Below, one piece after another: positions 1 to 4,030 of a stretch of 34,905 nucleotides of DNA. Positions within the stretch are counted from its first letter, which is position 1, and every line of letters starts with the position of its first letter. Below the pieces are notes generated by a model. It was not told where the DNA came from. It made no database searches and was given only the letters and a program-made list of their open reading frames with translations. A program made the translations under genes and the position numbers. The DNA is from a virus: positions 1 to 34,905 of IMG/VR virus record IMGVR_UViG_3300045242_000311. One strand, 5' to 3'.

Positions 1-570
1 CTAACTCTTGCGGCTGCGTCTCCAGAGAGTTGTAGCAGACGGGCCTTTATCGCCGATCTTCGGACCTGGCTTTTTTGCGCCCGCCTTCTTCATGCCGTTG
101 CGGATCCGCTCCGCGATCAGGCTGCGTTCAAACTCTGCGATGGCGGCCAGCAGTGTGAAGACCAGCTTTCCGACTGGCGTCGACGTATCGATCTGCTCGG
201 TGAGAGAGATGAACTCGAGTTTCTTCTGCTGGAAAGTTTCCAGCACCTTGAGCATGTGCTGAGTCGATCGAAAGAAGCGATCGAATTTCCAAACGACGAC
301 GGCCTTGAAGTTCTGCACCTTCGCGTTCACGGCCGCCATCAGCTCATCGAGATGCGGCCTGGATTCCTTCGCTCCGCTCCAGCCCTCGTCGATGTACTCG
401 TGCACGATCACCCAGCCGCGCATTTTGCAAAACTCCCGCAGTGGCTGCAGCTGCGCCTCGGGATCCTGCCCGTGGAACGGATGATCCTCGCCGGCATGCT
501 GCTCTCCCTCGAGCTTCCCGCACTTTCGGCAGCGGTCCTTCGAGACGCGAGCGTAGAGAACAACGTTCAT
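1..570 (-). CDS. Serine recombinase (resolvase/invertase family)
   Basis: A 189-residue small serine recombinase that would cut and rejoin DNA through a covalent phosphoserine link. The start MNVVLYARVS holds the nucleophile Ser10. KFDRFFRS (about residues 95-102) supplies the conserved D-R and following Arg, and the long E-helix is seen around AEFERSLIAERIR (145-157). Two oddities stand out. About 25 residues are inserted directly after the catalytic serine, with Cys14, Cys17, His25, His30 and His33, which could bind zinc. The C-terminal helix-turn-helix is very short: only a recognition-helix-like SATTLWRR remains before the stop at the window edge. The start at 570 overlaps the stop of the upstream membrane gene (ATGA). 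It could be the phage integrase, a DNA invertase or a resolvase. The family is certain, the role is not. Confidence 0.93.
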   Translation of the reverse strand: MNVVLYARVSKDRCRKCGKLEGEQHAGEDHPFHGQDPEAQLQPLREFCKMRGWVIVHEYIDEGWSGAKESRPHLDELMAAVNAKVQNFKAVVVWKFDRFFRSTQHMLKVLETFQQKKLEFISLTEQIDTSTPVGKLVFTLLAAIAEFERSLIAERIRNGMKKAGAKKPGPKIGDKGPSATTLWRRSRKS

Positions 571-713
571 GAGTGGAAGAAATAGGCGATGGCCACAGCG
601 AGGAGCACACCCAGCGGAATCAACCAACCGAATCGGGGCTCGCCGCCAAAGGGATCACCCGGTATCTTTCCCCGATACGGAGGAGGCGGCGGTGGTATCG
701 GCTTCAATCCCAT
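567..713 (-). CDS. Small proline-rich single-pass membrane protein
   Basis: A 48-residue reading frame starting MGLKPIPPPPPPYRG and ending with a hydrophobic helix (about residues 30-46, WLIPLGVLLAVAIAYFF). The polyproline run followed by one membrane segment suggests a small membrane-anchored protein. Its stop codon overlaps the ATG of the recombinase by 4 bases, so the two are probably translationally coupled. A 16-bp inverted repeat and a 17-bp repeated motif lie just upstream. Function is unknown. Support comes from the exact overlap and the membrane helix, not from a recognised family. Confidence 0.6.
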   Translation of the reverse strand: MGLKPIPPPPPPYRGKIPGDPFGGEPRFGWLIPLGVLLAVAIAYFFHS

Positions 714-715
714 TT

Positions 716-732
716 CTCTGTTAACTCACTAG
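716..732 (-). repeat. 17-bp repeat, copy 1 (upstream of membrane/recombinase genes)
   Basis: On the minus strand this reads CTAGTGAGTTAACAGAG and ends 2 bases before the ATG at 713. The same 17-mer with a single mismatch occurs at 1517-1533, also upstream of a minus-strand gene. It is probably part of a shared leader or promoter. Which element binds it is unknown. Confidence 0.55.
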
Positions 733-761
733 TAAAATATCGGCTCAAAAAGGCCCTTTTC

Positions 762-777
762 CAATTCAGGTGAATTG
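762..777. promoter_or_regulatory. Inverted repeat, candidate operator
   Basis: CAATTCAGGTGAATTG is a perfect inverted repeat with 7-base arms and a GG centre. It lies about 50 bases upstream of the small membrane/recombinase operon, in one of the few non-coding stretches. Size and symmetry fit a dimeric repressor site. A -10-like TATTTT lies between it and the gene on the minus strand. The operator role is inferred. Confidence 0.45.
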
Positions 778-797
778 AAACGCCCGTTTTTAGCCCC

Positions 798-818
798 GTA
801 GCCGCTCCTTCTGGCTAC
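798..818 (-). terminator. Small hairpin after the 60-residue gene
   Basis: GTAGCC and GGCTAC form a 6-bp stem around a 9-base loop, beginning 4 bases after the stop codon of the gene ending at 822. No T-run follows on the minus strand, so an intrinsic terminator is only possible, not shown. Confidence 0.3.
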
Positions 819-821
819 CGC

Positions 822-1004
822 CTATCGTTTCGGCACTTGGGCCATGCGGGTCAACGGCAAAACCTCATCCCTCGCTGCTCTGCGTCGCTCAATCGCAGCG
901 AAGATGCGAATCTCCCGGTCATGTTCAGTGACACGCCACTTCGCTAGCCACCAGCCGGCGGCACCGATCGTGTAAACCTTCTCGGGTTGGGTGGGAAAAA
1001 GCAT
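822..1004 (-). CDS. Hypothetical protein, last gene of the accessory operon
   Basis: A 60-residue protein starting MLFPTQPEKVYTIGAAGWW, with a basic, charged C-terminal half (AAIERRRAARDEVLPL). It follows the Acb2-like gene with a 9-base gap and is the last gene of a three-gene minus-strand operon (1495 to 822). I do not recognise the family, and no membrane helix, signal peptide or metal motif is visible. Position next to a possible anti-defence gene makes it worth noting, but no function can be assigned. Confidence 0.55.
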   Translation of the reverse strand: MLFPTQPEKVYTIGAAGWWLAKWRVTEHDREIRIFAAIERRRAARDEVLPLTRMAQVPKR

Positions 1005-1013
1005 TGCAGCACA

Positions 1014-1199
1014 TCACAGCCTTGCTCTCACGAAGCAGTCTTTCGCCTCGAGTAGTTTGCGCAGCCCGGCCGTTTTCTCCGCGGAGTCCGGAAGTTCCTG
1101 GTCGAGCTTTTCAGCGAGCTCGCCAATCGGCTTCGAGATCTGCTGTAGCTCCGCCGGCAGATGCGCGAATGCGAAGAACTTCATGATCGGTCCATTCAT
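1014..1199 (-). CDS. Acb2/Tad1-hairpin-like small protein (candidate anti-CBASS sponge)
   Basis: A 61-residue protein. The visible pattern is an aromatic N-terminus (KFFAFAHLP), LQQISKPIGELAEKL, then LPDSAEKTAGLRKLLEAKD and VRARL. This is the helix-LP..E...LRKLLEAKD-helix plan of small phage proteins that I associate with the Acb2/Tad1 hairpin group. Acb2 itself is known to sequester the cyclic oligonucleotides used by CBASS defence. The family link is from memory of the motif and no search was possible. The start at 1199 was chosen because its ATG overlaps the stop of the preceding gene (ATGA), giving translational coupling; a later ATG at 1184 is also possible. The upstream partner is often found with it in phages. 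Family likely, sponge activity inferred. Confidence 0.6.
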   Translation of the reverse strand: MNGPIMKFFAFAHLPAELQQISKPIGELAEKLDQELPDSAEKTAGLRKLLEAKDCFVRARL

Positions 1200-1495
1200 T
1201 TCGAGAGGTCCACGATGTCGAGATCCCAATGGCGCACTCCACCGTGACCCCAAACGATTTCCTTTCCTGCAAAGTTGTCTAGCAACACGACGTGCTTGCC
1301 GGCGCCGTTGATCGGCGACGGCTCGCCTGGCGTGAGTTTCGTCGAGAGATCGATCAGCATCCGGTCCGCGCGATCGTAAAGCGCCTTCGCGCGCGCCTTC
1401 GTTTTTTGCCAGCGCTTCACCTTCGCAGCGATCGACGCCTGCTTGCGCGTGAGTCTGACGGCCTTCTCTTCGGCCAATGTGGCAGCGGTACTCAT
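1196..1495 (-). CDS. Phage hypothetical protein, partner of the Acb2-like gene
   Basis: A 99-residue protein with a basic helical N-terminal half (RLTRKQASIAAKVKRWQKTKARAKALYDRAD) and a beta-rich C-terminal half containing KHVVLLDNFAGKEIVWGHGG. The latter resembles a conserved phage motif of the form v-D-N-F-a-x-K-n-x-v-w found in small proteins near Acb2-like genes. The start has a GGAAAAG sequence directly upstream, and the stop overlaps the next start by 4 bases. It is the first gene of the 1495-822 operon, preceded by the second copy of the 17-bp leader repeat. Function unknown. Confidence 0.75.
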   Translation of the reverse strand: MSTAATLAEEKAVRLTRKQASIAAKVKRWQKTKARAKALYDRADRMLIDLSTKLTPGEPSPINGAGKHVVLLDNFAGKEIVWGHGGVRHWDLDIVDLSK

Positions 1496-1516
1496 CTTTT
1501 CCAGCGTGCGCTTCTG

Positions 1517-1533
1517 CTCTGTTAACTGACTAG
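1517..1533 (-). repeat. 17-bp repeat, copy 2
   Basis: On the minus strand this reads CTAGTCAGTTAACAGAG, one mismatch from the copy at 716-732. It lies about 22 bases before the ATG of the 1196-1495 gene. Two copies, each at the head of a minus-strand operon, suggest a shared control element. Confidence 0.55.
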
Positions 1534-1572
1534 ATTCCCGAGGTAACCGCGTGCTGCTAGAGTGGTTTTCAT

Positions 1573-1588
1573 TAGCCGCTAGCGGCTA
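1573..1588. repeat. 16-bp perfect palindrome, left copy
   Basis: TAGCCGCTAGCGGCTA, a perfect palindrome, immediately before the ribosome binding site (GGGGAG) of the plus-strand gene at 1600. An identical copy closes the same gene at 1987-2002. As RNA it can fold as a 6-bp stem with a CUAG loop. No T-run follows on either side, so it is not an ordinary intrinsic terminator. It could be an operator or a cassette boundary. Confidence 0.85.
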
Positions 1589-1599
1589 GGGGAGAAAAC

Positions 1600-1989
1600 A
1601 TGGAAATGCAGGGTTGCGTGCGGTGCGGCCGTCAGCTTCGAGTCCCTCAAACGATCAATGAAACCGGCGACCCGGCATGCAGTGTGTTTCTATTCTGCCA
1701 GAGCCTCGGTGTTCGACCACGCGTGAAATCGAAGGCGATGCGGGGATTGTTTTGCGCGTCATGTATGATCTCCGTCGCACAAAACACGCTTACCCCGGAA
1801 GGCGCTTTCAATGCGATGATCTGGGAGCAGCTGCGCGATCTGGTAAGACAGACAGGCGCCTTTCATGAAATCGCCCGCATGGAAATCGTCAACCCCTCCG
1901 CACGAATCAAACTCATGCCCGGATCAAAACCAGACTCCACACTGGCCGCGCGAGTGTTGAAAGTCCCTGTACTTAGCGAGGCCGTCTAG
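1600..1989 (+). CDS. Plus-strand moron: zinc-ribbon-like hypothetical protein
   Basis: A 129-residue protein on the strand opposite to its neighbours. It has CVRCG (Cys6, Cys9) and FCASC (two further Cys near residue 50), a four-cysteine zinc-ribbon-like arrangement, followed by a helical C-terminal part (IWEQLRDLVRQTG). The start is supported by GGGGAG 6 bases upstream. The stop TAG is the first three bases of the downstream palindrome copy. The gene has its own boundaries and reversed orientation between minus-strand operons, which is typical of a moron carried for lysogenic or host-interaction functions. I do not recognise a named family, and DNA or RNA binding is only a guess from the ribbon. 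Confidence 0.8.
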   Translation: MEMQGCVRCGRQLRVPQTINETGDPACSVFLFCQSLGVRPRVKSKAMRGLFCASCMISVAQNTLTPEGAFNAMIWEQLRDLVRQTGAFHEIARMEIVNPSARIKLMPGSKPDSTLAARVLKVPVLSEAV

Positions 1990-2002
1990 CCGCTAGCGGC
2001 TA
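1987..2002. repeat. 16-bp perfect palindrome, right copy
   Basis: An identical copy of TAGCCGCTAGCGGCTA. Its first TAG is the stop codon of the plus-strand gene 1600-1989. The central TAG read on the minus strand is the stop codon of the 24-codon frame 1993-2067. The palindrome therefore ends reading frames on both strands. Confidence 0.85.
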
Positions 2003-2067
2003 AGGCTGATCGATCTGCCTGGCAGGAAGACCGTGAACGCCGTTGCTTCGCGAATTGCCGGATCCAT
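1993..2067 (-). CDS. Possible 24-residue microprotein
   Basis: MDPAIREATAFTVFLPGRSI followed by a few residues. It is preceded by a good ribosome binding site (GGAG, 8 bases upstream), and its ATG starts 3 bases after the stop of the zinc-knuckle gene. It ends inside the right palindrome. Nothing beyond spacing and ribosome binding site supports it; it may not be translated. Confidence 0.3.
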   Translation of the reverse strand: MDPAIREATAFTVFLPGRSISLSR

Positions 2068-2070
2068 GAT

Positions 2071-2199
2071 TTACTCCGGAGCTCGCGGCCGCGGAGGGTT
2101 CACTCCGTAAGGATCCTGCCGCATCAATGTAGCGCGGTAAGGACAGCGCACGCTGCCGGCGCGATGCCCCCACGATCCACAATTTGCGCAGTTGACCAT
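2071..2199 (-). CDS. Small zinc-knuckle protein
   Basis: A 42-residue frame with CANCGSWGH and a fourth ligand in VRCP, giving a C-X2-C-X4-H-X6-C zinc-knuckle-like pattern at residues 4-19. It is followed by a short basic and proline-rich tail (NPPRPRAPE). The start is 2 bases after the stop of the upstream membrane gene, indicating coupling. Zinc-knuckle peptides of this size are common in phages, and single-stranded nucleic acid binding is the usual guess. Function is not known here. Confidence 0.65.
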   Translation of the reverse strand: MVNCANCGSWGHRAGSVRCPYRATLMRQDPYGVNPPRPRAPE

Positions 2200-2201
2200 C
2201 G

Positions 2202-2396
2202 CTACAGCTTTTTCGCGACGTCGGCCAGGCCGACCTGCGCGTCGGACTTCACCGCGGCGAGCGTTGCGGTGACGTGAGCCTTCACTGCGGATGCTTCGGC
2301 GGAAACGTGAGCCGCAACGCTGTGGCCATAGAGAGCGCCCAGCGGAAGGAATACGACTGCGGAGACAGCAACGGTTACAGCTACAGTTTCAAACAT
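2202..2396 (-). CDS. Small membrane protein
   Basis: A 64-residue protein with an N-terminal hydrophobic helix (about residues 4-24, VAVTVAVSAVVFLPLGALYG) followed by an Ala/Val-rich amphipathic helix (SAEASAVKAHVTATLAAVKS). The start has GAGGTG at good spacing within a duplicated leader. It lies downstream of the holin-like gene in the lysis region, so a role as a second holin or lysis accessory is possible, but one membrane helix alone does not show this. Confidence 0.65.
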   Translation of the reverse strand: MFETVAVTVAVSAVVFLPLGALYGHSVAAHVSAEASAVKAHVTATLAAVKSDAQVGLADVAKKL

Positions 2397-2448
2397 CGAA
2401 TCACCTCGAGTTCAGAATTGTGGAGCGAGAAATCTATTTCTGCGAGAT
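2394..2448 (-). repeat. Duplicated leader, copy A
   Basis: A 55-base segment covering the last codons of the gene ending at 2434 (ISQK-stop), the gap, and the ribosome binding site and ATG of the next gene. It closely matches 2731-2785, which does the same for the preceding gene pair. Shared core: CAATTCTGAACTC then GAGGTGATTC before ATG. Confidence 0.7.
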
Positions 2449-2733
2449 CGCCGGGGGATGCTTTTCCGCATCTGCGGCATTGCGTTTCAGCTTGTGCCAG
2501 ATCGCAATAATGGCGCGACGCACTCGATAGGACCAAGAGCCGATCACCCGTCCCCTCAGGGTCAGACTCTTCGGAAGCAGCGTGACGCTCACGCGCGGAA
2601 GCTTGTTGGTTCCTAGTCGGACGGTGACGGACTCCACGCCGCGGAGTCGTTGGCCATCAATAACAATGCTGCTGCCGAACGGCGCCGCTTTCGAATCAAT
2701 GGCGATATCGTGAAAGTCGTCGGTCGTGGTCAT
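2434..2733 (-). CDS. Phage hypothetical protein
   Basis: A 99-residue protein beginning MTTTDDFHDIAIDSKAAPFG, with a beta-rich first half (SSIVIDGQRLRGVESVTVRLG, PRVSVTLLPKSLTLRG) and a basic helical second half (YRVRRAIIAIWHKLKR). It ends PPAISQK, the same last four residues as the upstream holin-like protein, because that segment is part of a local duplication. The start has AAGGTG upstream. The pattern resembles small conserved phage proteins near lysis genes. Function unknown. Confidence 0.7.
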   Translation of the reverse strand: MTTTDDFHDIAIDSKAAPFGSSIVIDGQRLRGVESVTVRLGTNKLPRVSVTLLPKSLTLRGRVIGSWSYRVRRAIIAIWHKLKRNAADAEKHPPAISQK

Positions 2734-2785
2734 GGAATCACCTTGAGTTCAGAATTTTGGAGGCGGAAGTTTATTTCTGGGAGAT
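2731..2785 (-). repeat. Duplicated leader, copy B
   Basis: Partner of 2394-2448. It spans the last codons of the holin-like gene (ISQK-stop), the gap, AAAATTCTGAACTC, AAGGTGATTC and the ATG at 2733. The two copies differ at only a minority of positions, indicating tandem duplication or copying of a gene junction. Confidence 0.7.
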
Positions 2786-3319
2786 CGACGGTGCCTGGGC
2801 GAGCAGCTCCGTCTTGCGATCGCTGCCGGCGGAGCTGCCGAAATAGTAAGCGATGATCGAAGTCCACGCCGTACCCAAGCTGCCCAGCAACAGCAGCATC
2901 GTGTCATGGCTGGCATCCGGCACCGTGTGAGTGAGCATGTACCAGAGCACGCCGAAGAATCCCAAGGTGACCAGGCCCGCAAGCATCGCCGGCACTTTGT
3001 CTTTCAGCGTCATCTCGCGCTGCCGTGCGTTAGCGCGATCGGATGCGGCCGTGGCGGCGAGCTCCTCAGCGTCTTTGTAGCCCAGCTCTGCCATCTGCGC
3101 CTGAAACTGCTGCTCAGCCTGGATCAGCGCCTGGCGTTGCGCGGGATCCGCGAGTGCCGTGGCGATCGCGTTCGAGATCCCATCGGCCGTCGCTGGAACT
3201 TTGTCGACGCCGATCGCCTTTCCCACCAGCGATGCAGCGATCGTGCCAACCGGACCGCCCAGCGAAGCCGCGGCAGAGATGAAAGGAAAGCTCTTCTTCA
3301 AAACGTCGGTGAAGCTCAT
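2771..3319 (-). CDS. Holin-like protein (3-TM GTA-type family)
   Basis: A 182-residue membrane protein. The N-terminal part contains a glycine/alanine-rich hydrophobic stretch (FPFISAAASLGGPVGTIAAS). A charged helical middle carries LIQAEQQFQAQMAELG and DRANARQREM. Two strong membrane helices follow (VPAMLAGLVTLGFFGVLWYM and MLLLLGSLGTAWTSIIAYYFG), ending YYFGSSAGSDRKTELL. The DRANAR motif and the YYFGSS-x-GS ending are typical of the holin of 3 TMs family known from gene transfer agents and prophages. Its ATG overlaps the endolysin stop by 4 bases, a classic lysis-cassette arrangement. It probably forms the membrane lesion that lets the endolysin reach the wall. Confidence 0.82.
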   Translation of the reverse strand: MSFTDVLKKSFPFISAAASLGGPVGTIAASLVGKAIGVDKVPATADGISNAIATALADPAQRQALIQAEQQFQAQMAELGYKDAEELAATAASDRANARQREMTLKDKVPAMLAGLVTLGFFGVLWYMLTHTVPDASHDTMLLLLGSLGTAWTSIIAYYFGSSAGSDRKTELLAQAPSISQK

Positions 3320-3819
3320 GAGGTTGCTCCTTGATTTGCAGACGCTGGATTCGCAGCCGGTGACGACAGGCTACGGTAATCGTTGTAAATTCCAATCACG
3401 TGCTCAGCCCTGGTCTTGTCCGTGCTCCACGTCATCGAGACTTGCGTCACATAGACGGCAGCATCCGGAGCTTCGAGCGCGGCCTTATAGTGCGGGTAGG
3501 CGTTCGAGAGCCGCTGCAGCGTGGCCAGCCGATCGGCGAAACAGCTTGCCCAGTCCGGATATTCCACAAATGCGGCCGAGATTTCCTTCCAGTCAGCATG
3601 CCCCGGCGTGCCTTCGTGCGTGGGCAAGTTCACCGTCTTGTAAATCGGGTGGGCATGCTGCTTCATGCCGAACAGGTTGTTTTCTTCGCGCGCGAGCTGG
3701 CTGTGTCCCCACGAAGATTCGAGAGCCGCTTCGCACGCAGCCATCTGCGGGAAGGGATGGTTCGCCTTCGCAGCCTGCGCGGCCGCGGAGTCTAGAAATT
3801 GTCGCTGTGCGTCATTCAT
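3316..3819 (-). CDS. Endolysin, glucosaminidase (FlgJ-like) family
   Basis: A 167-residue peptidoglycan hydrolase. The motif ACEAALESSWGHSQLAREEN followed by NLFGMK is the hallmark of the mannosyl-glycoprotein endo-beta-N-acetylglucosaminidase/FlgJ family, with the catalytic Glu at about residue 34. YVTQVSMTWSTD (residues 123-134) matches the conserved C-terminal motif of the fold. There is no signal peptide, so release should depend on the adjacent holin-like gene, whose start it overlaps. It would cleave the glycan strand at the end of infection. The start at 3819 has AAGGAATTC upstream and faces the divergent small gene starting at 3839. Confidence 0.92.
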   Translation of the reverse strand: MNDAQRQFLDSAAAQAAKANHPFPQMAACEAALESSWGHSQLAREENNLFGMKQHAHPIYKTVNLPTHEGTPGHADWKEISAAFVEYPDWASCFADRLATLQRLSNAYPHYKAALEAPDAAVYVTQVSMTWSTDKTRAEHVIGIYNDYRSLSSPAANPASANQGATS

Positions 3820-3838
3820 GAATTAGAATTCCTTCACT

Positions 3839-4030
3839 ATGGAAATCGAACTCGCTAGTGACGTGATCATTTTCCGCTGCGGGTGCGGAGCTCCAGCTGT
3901 GCGCGCTCGCGTCGAAAACTTGAGCCCGGAAAGCATTCGCATCGTCTACAGCTGCAAAGAACATCCGGAGGGCTTTGGACCTCCCGAAGTGTTTCCACCA
4001 TCTACTCCACGCCCGTCATCACACCCGTGA
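3839..4030 (+). CDS. Plus-strand moron: small zinc-ribbon-like protein
   Basis: A 63-residue protein with RCGCGAP near residue 14 and YSCKEHPE near residue 40, giving Cys/Cys and Cys/His pairs that could bind zinc, separated by beta-like segments (AVRARVEN, SIRIVYSC). It is encoded opposite to the endolysin, 19 bases away, and runs 29 bases into the 3' end of the tail tip gene, which supplies its Pro/Ser-rich tail. The ribosome binding site is weak. Reversed orientation and self-contained size suggest a moron. Function unknown. Confidence 0.6.
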   Translation: MEIELASDVIIFRCGCGAPAVRARVENLSPESIRIVYSCKEHPEGFGPPEVFPPSTPRPSSHP

